DNA of 47,111 nt from Chitinophaga pinensis (GTDB lineage: Bacteria > Bacteroidota > Bacteroidia > Flavobacteriales > Flavobacteriaceae): positions 1 to 47,111 of the forward strand of contig CAMCDQ010000014.1 of the NCBI GenBank assembly GCA_945873505.1, written 5' to 3'. Made by a program: the position numbers and the translations under genes. Position 1 is the stretch's first letter; each line of letters begins with the position of its first letter. Positions 8,226-16,872 of this stretch are shown piece by piece. Below the pieces are notes generated by a model. It had not been told where the DNA came from, made no database searches, and saw only the letters and a list, made by a program, of their open reading frames with translations.

Positions 8226-8995
8226 TGAAAAAATACATTGGCTTAGCTTTAATTTTTGTTCTGTTTTCTTGCACTGCCAAAAAGACTTTGGTTGCAGAAA
8301 TCGTTGCAAATAAAGAGCTAACATCTGAAAAAATAATAGAAAAACATTACAATGATAAAATGATTTTTTCTACTTTATATATCAAATCGAGTGCGAGTTA
8401 TAAAGACAATAAGCAATCGCAAAATGTGACGGCAGAAATTAAAGTTAAGAAAGACGAAAAAATATTAATTAGCATCCGTTTTCTAGGAATTACTATGGCT
8501 AAAGCGTTAATCACGCCTGACAAAGTTCAGTATTATGAGAAATTAAATGGCAGTTATTTCGAAGGAAATTATGCCGCTTTAAGCCAATGGTTGGGCACCG
8601 ATTTAGATTTTCAGAAAGTACAAAATATGTTAATAGGAGAATCTATTGATGATTTGAAAATTGGAAATTACAACACAACATTAGAAGATCAATCCTATAA
8701 ATTATCAGCCAGTTCAAACACGGGAATCAGCAAGACATTCTATTTGAGGAGGGATAATTTTTTGGTTAAAAAACAGGAAATTTCGCAAACAGCACAAGGA
8801 CGAATGTTCCAAGTGAGTTATCCCGAACGCAAGGAAGCTTCGGAAGCATTCTTACCTTTGCGCATCGCCATTGAAGCCATTCAAAACTCAGGAAAAACAA
8901 ATATTAATATCAATTATAATTCGGTTTCTTTTAATGAAGACCTTTCTTTTCCATATTCTGTCCCAGAATCGTATGAACGAGTTTTTATTAATTAG
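8225..8995 (+). CDS. DUF4292 family lipoprotein
   Basis: The 256-residue product starts with a lipoprotein signal ('ALIFVLFSC', Cys16 at the lipobox). The body has alternating strands like the LolA/LolB/LppX-type half-barrel to which I assign DUF4292: 'STLYIKSSASY', 'ISIRFLGITMAKALITPDKV' and a C-terminal 'SYERVFIN'. The fold suggests handling of a lipid or lipoprotein in the periplasm, but no function is proven for the family here. It shares one base with the TPR gene upstream and is followed by the EnvC-like gene after 23 bases. Confidence 0.82.
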   Translation: MKKYIGLALIFVLFSCTAKKTLVAEIVANKELTSEKIIEKHYNDKMIFSTLYIKSSASYKDNKQSQNVTAEIKVKKDEKILISIRFLGITMAKALITPDKVQYYEKLNGSYFEGNYAALSQWLGTDLDFQKVQNMLIGESIDDLKIGNYNTTLEDQSYKLSASSNTGISKTFYLRRDNFLVKKQEISQTAQGRMFQVSYPERKEASEAFLPLRIAIEAIQNSGKTNININYNSVSFNEDLSFPYSVPESYERVFIN

Positions 8996-9018
8996 ATTTG
9001 CATAAATATAGCTTCAAT

Positions 9019-10308
9019 ATGTCAAAATTTATCTTTAGTTTATTAATTATCTGTATGACTTCTTCTATTTGGGGTCAGGAAGATCAGCAGCAAAAATTGG
9101 AAGAACGTAAGGCTCAAATTCAAAGAGAAATCCGTGAAAACGAAGAATTGTTGCAGGCGACAAAGAAAAAAGAAAAATCAGTTACAAACCTTATTATAAT
9201 TCAAGGGAATAAGATAAAATTAAAAGAAAGATTAATCAATACTACCGAAAAGCAAACTAAATTACTTAGCAATGACATGTATATTAATCAATTGCAGATT
9301 AATAGACTAAAAAGAGAATTGGAAATTCTTAAAGACGATTATGCGGGAATGATTGTAAAATCCTATAAAAGTCGTTCAGAGCAAAGTCGCGCGATGTTTT
9401 TATTATCTTCTGAAAATTTCTTGCAAGCCTACAAAAGAGCACAATATATGAAGCAATATGCAAGCTACAGAAAAACCCAGGGCGTCGAAATAAAAGGTAA
9501 ATCTGAGGAACTTACTGTTTTTAATGGAAAATTAGTGGTTCAAAAAACAGCTAAACAAAAACTAATTGAAGAAAACGAAAAAGAACGATTGGCGCTTCAA
9601 AAAGAAAAGCAAGAGCAAGAAGTTTTAGTCAATTCAATCAAAAAAGACAAGAAAAAAATTATTGCTGAAATCAAGAAAAAGCAGCAAGAAACAAGAGCAA
9701 TCGATCAAAAAATCGAACGCTTAATTCGGGAGGCAATTGCGGAAGCCAATAGAAAAGCGGCTGAAGCCAATAGAAAAGTTGCTGCCGCAAATACAAAATC
9801 AAATCCCAAAGTTGCTGCCGCTGCTACTACAAAAGCTGTTGCCGCTGAATCCTCTTCTAAAATTGTTTTGACTGCCGAAGGAAAAATAATTGCCGATAAT
9901 TTTAAAGCAAATAAAGGAAGGTTGCCGTGGCCTGTCGAAAAAGGTTTTGTATCATTGGCGTATGGAGACCAACCGCATCCTGTTCATAAAATGTTGATTG
10001 TTCACAATAGTGGAGTAGAAATAACTACCGATCAAGGAGCTTCAGCGAGAGCTGTTTTTGGAGGAGAAGTTACAAGTATTATGGTTTTTTCTCCTGTAAA
10101 TAAAGCCGTAATGATTCAGCACGGAGATTTTTTCACAGTGTATCAAAATTTAAGTTCCGTTTCTGTTAGCAAAGGAGATAAAGTTTCTATAAAACAGACT
10201 ATTGGTAGAGTTAGAACCAATGGCGATACTGGCAAAACAGTTATAAAATTCACGATTTCTCAAAACACAACCTATGCTAATCCGAATGGTTGGTTGTATA
10301 ATATGTAA
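9019..10308 (+). CDS. EnvC-like murein hydrolase activator (degenerate M23/LytM domain)
   Basis: From ATG 9019 the product is 429 residues: signal peptide ('IFSLLIICMTSSIWGQ'), a long coiled coil rich in Lys/Glu/Gln to about residue 240, an Ala/Lys-rich linker, and a C-terminal LytM-type domain. In that domain the usual HxGxD metal motif reads 'HNSGVEITTDQG' and the HxH motif is absent, so it should lack peptidase activity. This matches EnvC/NlpD-type activators of amidases in cell separation. The linker contains a 16-base direct repeat (9742-9757 and 9763-9778). An upstream TTG at 8998 would add seven residues before the signal peptide; ATG 9019 fits better. Confidence 0.88.
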   Translation: MSKFIFSLLIICMTSSIWGQEDQQQKLEERKAQIQREIRENEELLQATKKKEKSVTNLIIIQGNKIKLKERLINTTEKQTKLLSNDMYINQLQINRLKRELEILKDDYAGMIVKSYKSRSEQSRAMFLLSSENFLQAYKRAQYMKQYASYRKTQGVEIKGKSEELTVFNGKLVVQKTAKQKLIEENEKERLALQKEKQEQEVLVNSIKKDKKKIIAEIKKKQQETRAIDQKIERLIREAIAEANRKAAEANRKVAAANTKSNPKVAAAATTKAVAAESSSKIVLTAEGKIIADNFKANKGRLPWPVEKGFVSLAYGDQPHPVHKMLIVHNSGVEITTDQGASARAVFGGEVTSIMVFSPVNKAVMIQHGDFFTVYQNLSSVSVSKGDKVSIKQTIGRVRTNGDTGKTVIKFTISQNTTYANPNGWLYNM

Positions 10309-10310
10309 AT

Positions 10311-10341
10311 AAAAAAGGGAGTCTCAATTGACTCCGTTTTT
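10311..10341. terminator. Bidirectional terminator between convergent genes
   Basis: A stem of 6 bp (ggagtc 10318-10323 with gactcc 10330-10335) has a 6-base loop, flanked by six A on the left and five T on the right. It can end both the rightward EnvC operon and the leftward thioesterase transcript, overlapping the thioesterase stop. Confidence 0.8.
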
Positions 10342-10852
10342 ATGACATAAACAACGCTTTTAATTCTGTAGCTTCATTTGGTTTCATCTTCCCTGCCAAA
10401 ACCAAACTCAGTTGTTTTCTTCTTAATGCTGCATCAAAGCGTATTTTTTCCAATTCGGTTTCAGGGATAATTGGCGGAACTTCAACGGGTCTTCCAGAAT
10501 CATCAACGGCTACAAAAGTATAAATAGCCTCGTTGGCTTTACTTCTAGTGCCAGTTTCTCGATCTTCAACCCAAACATCAATATAAATTTCCATAGAACT
10601 TTTGAAACTTCTCGAAACTTTTGCTTCAACTGTAACTACGCTTCCTAAAGGAATTGCCCGATTAAAAGCAACATGATTTACAGATGCTGTAACCGCTATC
10701 CTTCTTGAATGTCTTCTAGCTGAAATACTTGCAGCTCGGTCCATTCGCGCTAATAATTCTCCGCCAAAAAGATTGTTTAATGGGTTTGTCTCACTAGGTA
10801 AAACCAAATCAGTTAAAACGGTCAAAGACTCTGAAGGGTGTTTTGGGTTCAT
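10340..10852 (-). CDS. Acyl-CoA thioesterase, hotdog fold
   Basis: The 170-residue protein (from ATG 10852) has the YciA/BFIT-like pattern 'NPLNNLFGGELLARMDRAAS' (about residues 23-42), with the HotDog central helix, and 'VTASVNHVAFNRAIPLGSVV' strands. Such enzymes hydrolyse acyl-CoA thioesters in the cytoplasm. The frame extends ten codons further, but that extension runs over a -7 promoter element, so the ATG at 10852 is the better start. Chain-length preference cannot be read. Confidence 0.88.
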   Translation of the reverse strand: MNPKHPSESLTVLTDLVLPSETNPLNNLFGGELLARMDRAASISARRHSRRIAVTASVNHVAFNRAIPLGSVVTVEAKVSRSFKSSMEIYIDVWVEDRETGTRSKANEAIYTFVAVDDSGRPVEVPPIIPETELEKIRFDAALRRKQLSLVLAGKMKPNEATELKALFMS

Positions 10853-10862
10853 GATTTTTTTA

Positions 10863-10870
10863 CAAAGGTA
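10863..10870 (-). promoter_or_regulatory. -7 element TACCTTTG upstream of the thioesterase
   Basis: On the minus strand, TACCTTTG ends 10 bases before ATG 10852, implying a very short leader. No -33 TTG is apparent because the region upstream is the neighbouring terminator. Confidence 0.5.
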
Positions 10871-10882
10871 CTTACAGTACAT

Positions 10883-10911
10883 AAAAAAACCCGATATTAT
10901 CGGGTTTTTTT
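10883..10911 (-). terminator. Terminator after the HU-CCDC81/SPOR gene
   Basis: A perfect 13-bp stem (10883-10895 aaaaaaacccgat with 10899-10911) has a 3-base loop, starting 3 bases after the stop of the leftward SPOR gene. It has an A-run on one side and a T-run on the other. Confidence 0.88.
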
Positions 10912-10913
10912 AT

Positions 10914-11849
10914 TTATATTTCTTCAATTAGCACCCAAGCATCTGGGGTTTGAGTTTTTTGAATTTCTACTCTTACCTTTTGAGCTTCTTCAAATGTTGG
11001 GTAACTGCCATAAAGCACAGGAAATAAACCGTGCTTGTTTGGAGCTAATCTTCTTGCTTTGAAGCCTTCTTTACTTAATTTTTGATATATTCTTTCAGCA
11101 TTTTCTTCAAGTCTAAAAGAACCGGCAACAACATGATAAGGCATTTTTTCTTCCTTAACTGTTAAAGTTACTGATGGCATTGGGCTTTCAATAAAGAATG
11201 TGGCTTCTTGAATTTTATTTTGCACTTGTTCTTGCACCGCTTTTTCTACAATTAATGTATCTTCGGCAACTTTATCTTGGTATAATTTAATACCCATAAT
11301 TCCAGTGAACGATAGTGATAAAACTATAATTGCCGCATATTTTAAATAGGCGCGTCCTTGATTTTTATCAGTTATCAATTGAATTACATCATTTTCTTCA
11401 ACGGTTTCAAAAACATGTTGTAGTACTTCCCTTTTGATTGAAGGAGCAATTAACAAACTCAAACCAAAAGAATTTGACAAATAATTTGGTTGCTCACATG
11501 GAGAGAAAACAATCTTTTTTTCTGCATTTAATGAAAGCTCGCCAATATTTTTTAATGAAAGTTTACTTTCAAATTGCAATGCATTTTTCCACTTTGCAAC
11601 TTCAATTTCAATTGATGCAACAGCAGTTTCATAATTGCTTTTTTCACTTTGAGCAATATGATTTGCTAATAAGCCATCATTATTTTTCAAAAAGGAATTG
11701 AACGAGATCAATTTCTTAGGGGGATAAAATCCATTGGTGGTTTCATGCCATTGTGCCGATTGTATTTCGGTTAAAAAAGCACCAAAACCTGGTATCGTTA
11801 CACATTGATAACGATATAATAGCTGAGAGATGTAAAGTTCTAAATTCAT
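10914..11849 (-). CDS. HU-CCDC81 and SPOR domain-containing membrane protein
   Basis: From ATG 11849 the protein is 311 residues. The N-terminal part ('YISQLLYRYQCVTIPGFGAF') is the HU-like CCDC81 domain described in Bacteroidota. A single membrane helix lies around residues 180-200 ('AAIIVLSLSFTGIMGIKL'). The C-terminal SPOR domain ('YHVVAGSFRLEENAERIYQK' to 'PVLYGSYPTFEEAQ') binds denuded peptidoglycan at division sites. The design suggests a link between cytoplasm and septal wall. ATG 11849 is preferred because the six upstream codons overlap the -7 element at 11855-11862. Confidence 0.88.
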   Translation of the reverse strand: MNLELYISQLLYRYQCVTIPGFGAFLTEIQSAQWHETTNGFYPPKKLISFNSFLKNNDGLLANHIAQSEKSNYETAVASIEIEVAKWKNALQFESKLSLKNIGELSLNAEKKIVFSPCEQPNYLSNSFGLSLLIAPSIKREVLQHVFETVEENDVIQLITDKNQGRAYLKYAAIIVLSLSFTGIMGIKLYQDKVAEDTLIVEKAVQEQVQNKIQEATFFIESPMPSVTLTVKEEKMPYHVVAGSFRLEENAERIYQKLSKEGFKARRLAPNKHGLFPVLYGSYPTFEEAQKVRVEIQKTQTPDAWVLIEEI

Positions 11850-11854
11850 AATAA

Positions 11855-11862
11855 CAAAGTTA
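11855..11862 (-). promoter_or_regulatory. -7 element TAACTTTG directly upstream of the SPOR gene
   Basis: TAACTTTG on the minus strand ends only 5 bases before ATG 11849. If it is the true promoter, transcription would begin at or near the start codon, giving a leaderless or nearly leaderless mRNA. Confidence 0.5.
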
Positions 11863-11951
11863 TACAATCAAAATAGGTATCAAAATTTTATTCACATTTT
11901 TTATTAACAATTTATAAAAAAATGCATACATTTAAATTTCAAATATTTGCC

Positions 11952-13073
11952 ATGCAAGAAACGGAATTATTATATCTTTTGGCCTTACAAAAAGTAGAAG
12001 GCGTTGGCGATATTGTTGCCAAAAAACTACTAACTCACTGTGGGAATGCCGAAACCATTTTCAAAACCAAGTCTTCACAATTATCTTCTATTGATGGAAT
12101 TGGGACTGTTTTACTTTCAAAATTAAAAAACAAAACCATTTTTGAGAAAGCGGAAGCAGAGTTAAAATTCATAATAAACAATGAAATCAACGTTGCCTTT
12201 TTTCAAGATGATAATTATCCCGATCGGTTAAAACATTGTATTGATGGCCCACTTTTATTATTTACTTCAGGGAATATTGATTTCAAAACCAGAAAAATAA
12301 TCAGTATTGTTGGAACGCGCCAAATCACTTCGCACGGAACCGAATTTTGTAAAAAATTAATTTTCGATTTAGCTCCTTTGAATCCAATAATTGTAAGTGG
12401 ATTTGCATATGGCGTTGACATCGTAGCGCATCAAGCCGCAATAGAGCACGGTTTGCAAACTATTGGCGTAGTTGCTCATGGTTTAGACCAAATTTATCCA
12501 GGTGTACATAAAAAATATGTATCAAAAATGGAAATAAATGGGGGTTTTATGACGGAATTTTGGAGCAAAACCAATCCTGAAAAAGAGAATTTTGTAAAAA
12601 GAAATCGAATTGTTGCAGGAATGTCGGAAGCCACAATTGTCATTGAATCTGCCGAAAAAGGAGGCTCGTTAATCACTGCAAATTTAGCCAATGATTACAA
12701 CCGTGATGTTTTTGCAGTTCCAGGAAGAACATCCGATAAATTCAGTCAAGGGTGTAATAATTTAATAAAAACTCAAAAAGCTAATTTACTGACAAGCGCT
12801 GCCGATATTGTATATATTTTGAATTGGGATTTAGAAGGAATTGCTTCGAATTCTCGAAATGACAAAAAACCAGTCCAAAAACAACTATTTGTAACTTTAG
12901 AAAATGACGAACAAAAAATATACGATTATCTAATAAAATCAGGAAAAGAAATCCTCGATGTTATTGCATTAGAATGTGACTTCCCGATTTATAAAATCTC
13001 TGGAATTTTATTAAATATGGAATTAAAAGGTGTAATTCGTCCTTTACCAGGGAAATTATTTGAGGCAATTTAG
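11952..13073 (+). CDS. dprA: DNA-processing protein DprA
   Basis: Loads RecA onto incoming single-stranded DNA during natural transformation. From ATG 11952 the product is 373 residues: an N-terminal helix-hairpin-helix region ('VEGVGDIVAKKLL', 'IDGIGTVLLSKL'), the DprA Rossmann domain ('ISIVGTRQITSHG', 'SGFAYGVDIVAHQAAI', 'VAHGLDQIYP', 'ESAEKGGSLITANLANDYNRD', 'AVPGR') and a C-terminal winged-helix-like tail. The frame also has an ATG ten codons upstream (11922); the start at 11952 better matches the usual N-terminus. Convergent with trpS; the 3' ends overlap by 4 bases. Confidence 0.95.
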   Translation: MQETELLYLLALQKVEGVGDIVAKKLLTHCGNAETIFKTKSSQLSSIDGIGTVLLSKLKNKTIFEKAEAELKFIINNEINVAFFQDDNYPDRLKHCIDGPLLLFTSGNIDFKTRKIISIVGTRQITSHGTEFCKKLIFDLAPLNPIIVSGFAYGVDIVAHQAAIEHGLQTIGVVAHGLDQIYPGVHKKYVSKMEINGGFMTEFWSKTNPEKENFVKRNRIVAGMSEATIVIESAEKGGSLITANLANDYNRDVFAVPGRTSDKFSQGCNNLIKTQKANLLTSAADIVYILNWDLEGIASNSRNDKKPVQKQLFVTLENDEQKIYDYLIKSGKEILDVIALECDFPIYKISGILLNMELKGVIRPLPGKLFEAI

Positions 13074-14050
13074 AAACTAAAACCTAATTTTTCTCTAACT
13101 CTTTGCAAAACCCCATTGGCAATAGCTTTCGCTTTTTCGGCACCTTGAAATAATTCGCGGTCAATTTCCGGTAAATTACTCATGTAATAATTGTACTTCT
13201 CGCGTTCGGTTTTGAATTTCTCAGTTATCAATTCAAACAAGTCTTGTTTAGCGTGACCATAACCATAATCGGCATTTGCATTTGCATAATTAGAAATCAT
13301 TTTTTCAATTTGATTTTCGGCTGCTAATAATTTGTAAATGGCAAAAATGTTACACGTTTCAGTATTTTTAGGTGCTTCTAAAGGCGTGCTATCACTTTCA
13401 ATTCCCATAATTTGCTTGCGCAAAGCCTTGTCATCTAAAAAAATATTGATGATATTATCCGCAGATTTACTCATTTTTCCGCCATTTGTTCCAGGCACAT
13501 ATTTCGTGGCTTCTTGAATATAAGATTCTGGCAAAACAAAAGTTTCTCCCATTTGATGATTGAAGCGAGCCGCAACATCTCGAGTAATTTCAATGTGCTG
13601 TAATTGGTCTTTTCCAACAGGCACAAATTCGGCATCATATAATAAAATATCAGCCGCCATAAGCATTGGATAAGAAAACAATCCTGCATTTACATCTTCT
13701 AATCGGTCTGCTTTATCTTTGAACGAATGTGCCAATGTCAATCTTTGAAAAGGAAAAAAACAACTCAAATACCAAGATAGTTCTGCCGTTTGTGGAACAT
13801 CAGATTGGCGATAAAAAATCACTTTTTTAACGTCCAATCCACAAGCCAACCAAGCTGCAGCGGTACTATATGTATTTGCTCTTAAAGTTGCTCCGTCTTT
13901 TATTTGAGTTATAGAATGTAAATCGGCAATGAAAAGAAACGATTCATTTTCAGGGTTATTCGACAACTCAATCGCTGGGATTATTGCGCCTAATAAATTC
14001 CCTAAATGTGGAGTTCCTGTGCTTTGTATACCTGTTAAAATCTTTGACAT
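13070..14050 (-). CDS. trpS: Tryptophan--tRNA ligase
   Basis: Charges tRNA(Trp) with tryptophan. This class I synthetase has 326 residues, with a HIGH-type motif 'TGTPHLGNL' at residues 11-19 and a KMSKS loop ('GGKMSKSADN', about residue 195). 'YPMLMAADILLYDAEFVPVGKDQLQHIE' features are the conserved Trp/AMP pocket. Its stop overlaps the stop of convergent dprA by 4 bases (13070-13073). A divergent PlsC gene lies upstream. Confidence 0.98.
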   Translation of the reverse strand: MSKILTGIQSTGTPHLGNLLGAIIPAIELSNNPENESFLFIADLHSITQIKDGATLRANTYSTAAAWLACGLDVKKVIFYRQSDVPQTAELSWYLSCFFPFQRLTLAHSFKDKADRLEDVNAGLFSYPMLMAADILLYDAEFVPVGKDQLQHIEITRDVAARFNHQMGETFVLPESYIQEATKYVPGTNGGKMSKSADNIINIFLDDKALRKQIMGIESDSTPLEAPKNTETCNIFAIYKLLAAENQIEKMISNYANANADYGYGHAKQDLFELITEKFKTEREKYNYYMSNLPEIDRELFQGAEKAKAIANGVLQRVREKLGFSF

Positions 14051-14067
14051 TGTTTTTTTATTTATCG

Positions 14068-14075
14068 CAAAGTTA
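14068..14075 (-). promoter_or_regulatory. -7 element TAACTTTG upstream of trpS
   Basis: An exact TAnnTTTG match on the minus strand ends 17 bases before ATG 14050. No clear -33 TTG. Confidence 0.5.
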
Positions 14076-14107
14076 AGCCTTTGTATTAAAAATAACAGCT
14101 AATTGTG

Positions 14108-14115
14108 TATTTTTG
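14108..14115 (+). promoter_or_regulatory. -7 element TATTTTTG upstream of the first PlsC gene
   Basis: TATTTTTG ends 5 bases before ATG 14121. A TTG at 14081-14083 lies 24 bases upstream of the element, slightly long for a -33 box. It indicates a very short or absent 5' leader and argues against the TTG at 14103 as translation start. Confidence 0.5.
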
Positions 14116-14120
14116 ACAAT

Positions 14121-14870
14121 ATGAAATTAATAAAAAACATTTTTTGGCTTCTTTGGCGAATTTGGTTTTACATTATGGTGGGAATTCCTATCATTATAAT
14201 GTTTCCGTTTTTAGTGATTTCTATACTTAAAGAAAAATGGTACCCTTATTTTTTTATAATGGCTCGGATTTGGGCAAAATTAATTCTTATAGGAACTGGA
14301 TTTTATTATAAAATTGAACGGGAGCAAGAAATGGAACCTAATAAAAGTTATATGTTGGTTGCCAATCACACTTCTATGACGGATATTATGTTGATGCTTG
14401 TGGTTTCAAAACACCCATTTGTATTTGTTGGTAAAAAAGAATTATCTAAGATTCCATTGTTCGGATTTTTCTACAAACGCACCTGTATTTTGGTGGATAG
14501 AAACAGTACGAGAAGCCGAATGGAAGTTTTTAATCGGGCTCAAAAAAGATTAAATCAAGGCTTGAGTATTTGTATTTTCCCTGAAGGCGGCGTTCCATCA
14601 GATGAATCAATTGTTTTGGACGATTTTAAAGATGGGGCTTTTCGATTGGCAATTGAACATCAAATTTCAATTGTGCCAATTACTTTTGCAGACAATAAAA
14701 AGCGAATGTCTTATACTTTTTTCAGTGGAAGCCTTGGAATTATGAGAGCAAAAGTGCATCCTTTTATTTATACAACGGGAAAAAACATTGAAAACAAAAA
14801 AGACATTCGAGTAGTTAAAGAACACGCTTGGTCAATAATTCACAAGCAACTTTTAGACTATAATAAATAA
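14121..14870 (+). CDS. Lysophospholipid acyltransferase family protein (PlsC-like)
   Basis: The product is 249 residues from ATG 14121. An N-terminal hydrophobic stretch (about 5-40) anchors it in the inner membrane. The acyltransferase motif 1 is 'ANHTSMTDI' (HX4D), with 'GKKELSKIPLFGFF' (motif 2) and 'CIFPEGG' (motif 3). The expected reaction is transfer of an acyl chain to lysophosphatidic acid or a related lysolipid. A second PlsC-like gene is at 16078, so the exact substrate of each is open. It converges with recA across a shared terminator. Confidence 0.9.
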   Translation: MKLIKNIFWLLWRIWFYIMVGIPIIIMFPFLVISILKEKWYPYFFIMARIWAKLILIGTGFYYKIEREQEMEPNKSYMLVANHTSMTDIMLMLVVSKHPFVFVGKKELSKIPLFGFFYKRTCILVDRNSTRSRMEVFNRAQKRLNQGLSICIFPEGGVPSDESIVLDDFKDGAFRLAIEHQISIVPITFADNKKRMSYTFFSGSLGIMRAKVHPFIYTTGKNIENKKDIRVVKEHAWSIIHKQLLDYNK

Positions 14871-14898
14871 AAAAACTGCCCAATTTCTTGAGCAGTTT
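14871..14898. terminator. Bidirectional terminator between PlsC gene and recA
   Basis: A stem pairs aaactgc (14873-14879) with gcagttt (14892-14898) and, after one mismatch, three further pairs (14881-14883 with 14888-14890). It lies in the 34-base gap between convergent stops, with an A-run on the left to serve recA. Confidence 0.75.
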
Positions 14899-14904
14899 CT
14901 GAAT

Positions 14905-15942
14905 TTAAGCGTTATTTTCTTTAATTCTATCTTTAATTTTTTGTTCTAATTCGTCTGCCATTTCAGGATTATCTTTGATTAACGATTTTACCGCATCGCG
15001 ACCTTGTCCTAATTTAGTTTCGCTATAGCTGAACCAAGAACCTGATTTTTTGATAATTTCAAATTCAACAGCTAAATCTAATATTTCGCCAGTTTTAGAA
15101 ATTCCTTCACCGTACATTATATCAAATTCTGCCACTTTAAAAGGTGGAGCCACTTTATTTTTAACCACTTTCACTTTTGTTCTGTTTCCAATTACATTGT
15201 CACCATCTTTTATTTGTGTAGAACGACGAATATCCAAACGGACAGAAGCATAAAATTTCAATGCGTTTCCTCCTGTTGTAGTTTCTGGATTACCAAACAT
15301 AACCCCAATTTTCTCTCTCAACTGATTGATAAAGAATACGGTACAATTTGTTTTACTAATAGTCCCTGTTAATTTTCTCAATGCTTGAGACATCAAACGG
15401 GCGTGTAATCCCATTTTTGAATCACCCATTTCGCCTTCAATTTCACTTTTTGGAGTTAAAGCGGCAACAGAGTCAATTACAACAATATCAATTGCGCCAG
15501 AACGAATTAAATTTTCGGCAATTTCAAGTGCTTGTTCTCCATTATCTGGTTGTGAAATGATTAAATTTTCAATATCAACACCTAATTTTTCTGCATACGT
15601 TCTGTCAAATGCGTGTTCTGCATCTATAAAAGCTGCAATTCCACCAGCTTTTTGAGCTTCTGCAATTGCGTGCAAGGTTAAGGTTGTTTTTCCTGAAGAT
15701 TCTGGGCCATATATTTCAATAACTCTCCCTCTTGGATAACCGTTTACGCCTAATGCTAAATCGAGCCCTAAAGATCCTGAAGAAATAGTTTCTACTTCTT
15801 CAACGGCTTTATCACCCATTTTCATTACGGCTCCCTTTCCGTAGGTTTTGTCTAATTTGTCTAAAGTAAGTTGAAGGGCTTTTAATTTTGCTTCTTTTTC
15901 TGGATTTGCTTTTTCTTTGTCGGAACTCATCTTTGGTTTCAT
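14905..15942 (-). CDS. recA: Recombinase RecA
   Basis: Strand-exchange ATPase for homologous recombination and SOS induction. It is 345 residues with Walker A 'GPESSGKTT' (about residue 79), the Walker B region '[12 protein letters not shown]', the L1/L2 DNA loops ('[22 protein letters not shown]' features and '[30 protein letters not shown]' features) and an acidic C-terminal tail. ATG codons at positions 1 and 5 (15942, 15930) are both possible starts; the second gives '[19 protein letters not shown]'. No exact TAnnTTTG or LexA-type box was seen upstream. Confidence 0.98.
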   Translation of the reverse strand: MKPKMSSDKEKANPEKEAKLKALQLTLDKLDKTYGKGAVMKMGDKAVEEVETISSGSLGLDLALGVNGYPRGRVIEIYGPESSGKTTLTLHAIAEAQKAGGIAAFIDAEHAFDRTYAEKLGVDIENLIISQPDNGEQALEIAENLIRSGAIDIVVIDSVAALTPKSEIEGEMGDSKMGLHARLMSQALRKLTGTISKTNCTVFFINQLREKIGVMFGNPETTTGGNALKFYASVRLDIRRSTQIKDGDNVIGNRTKVKVVKNKVAPPFKVAEFDIMYGEGISKTGEILDLAVEFEIIKKSGSWFSYSETKLGQGRDAVKSLIKDNPEMADELEQKIKDRIKENNA

Positions 15943-16052
15943 TTAGTTTAACTTATTTTTAGTAAAAATAGTGCTTTTTTCCGAAGTTCCAAGAACTGTT
16001 TTAATAAAGAATTTTGAGTTGGCAAAAAAAGGACTGCAAAAAATATATTTTG

Positions 16053-16060
16053 TACTTTTG
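16053..16060 (+). promoter_or_regulatory. -7 element TACTTTTG upstream of the second PlsC gene
   Basis: An exact TAnnTTTG match ends 17 bases before ATG 16078. The nearest upstream TTG (16019-16021) is about 31 bases away, too far for a normal -33 box. Confidence 0.45.
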
Positions 16061-16077
16061 ACCGCAATTTCAAAGCA

Positions 16078-16812
16078 ATGGAAAAAATAATATCGTACCC
16101 AATATCTATAATTAGCTTACTCTTGTTTTTGATAACTATAGTTATTTTTCATCCAATCCAGAGGATTTGCTTCAATTTATTTGGATACCAGGCCCATAAA
16201 AAAAGTGTAGATTATCTTAATTTTATCCTTTTACGAATAGGACACCTATTAGGAACACGATATAAAATAGAAAATATAAAATCCATTCCGAAAGGAGTTC
16301 CAATAATTTTTGTGGCAAATCATCAGAGTTTATATGACATCATCGGAATAATATGGTTTTTGAGAAAATTCCATCCTAAATTTGTAAGTAAGAAAGAATT
16401 GGGCAAAGGAATTCCGAGTATTTCCTATAATTTAAATCATGGGGGTTCTGTACTAATTGATAGAAATGACCCTAAACAAGCCATTTCAGTGATCAAAGAA
16501 TTGTCACAATATATTGAAAAAACAAATCGTTCGGCAGTAATTTTCCCAGAAGGAACAAGATCTAAAACAGGAAAACCGAAAGAATTTGCGAAAAGCGGCT
16601 TAAAAATGCTATGTAAATATGCGCCTTCTGCATTTGTTGTTCCAATAACGATAAACAATTCATGGAAATTTGTTAAATTTGGCTTTTTGCCTTATGGTAT
16701 TGGAAATCGAATTACCTTTACCATTCACAATGCAATTCCTGTCAAGGATTCTGACATTGAGGATTTAACAAATAAAGTCGAAGCAATTATAATTGCAAAT
16801 ATAAAAACATAA
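16078..16812 (+). CDS. 1-acyl-sn-glycerol-3-phosphate acyltransferase (PlsC-like)
   Basis: The 244-residue protein has an N-terminal membrane helix (about 5-30), motif 1 'ANHQSLYDI' (HX4D), 'SKKELGKGIP', 'GGSVLIDRND' and motif 3 'FPEGTRSKTGKPKEFAKSG', a fuller match to classical PlsC than the gene at 14121. It would acylate lysophosphatidate to phosphatidate. It is followed 60 bases later by an acyl-ACP desaturase on the same strand, a sensible pairing for membrane lipid composition. Confidence 0.92.
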   Translation: MEKIISYPISIISLLLFLITIVIFHPIQRICFNLFGYQAHKKSVDYLNFILLRIGHLLGTRYKIENIKSIPKGVPIIFVANHQSLYDIIGIIWFLRKFHPKFVSKKELGKGIPSISYNLNHGGSVLIDRNDPKQAISVIKELSQYIEKTNRSAVIFPEGTRSKTGKPKEFAKSGLKMLCKYAPSAFVVPITINNSWKFVKFGFLPYGIGNRITFTIHNAIPVKDSDIEDLTNKVEAIIIANIKT

Positions 16813-16872
16813 ATAAATTGATTTCACAGTTTTGAAAAATTGAAACTATAAAATCCAACCCCTAAATTAATT

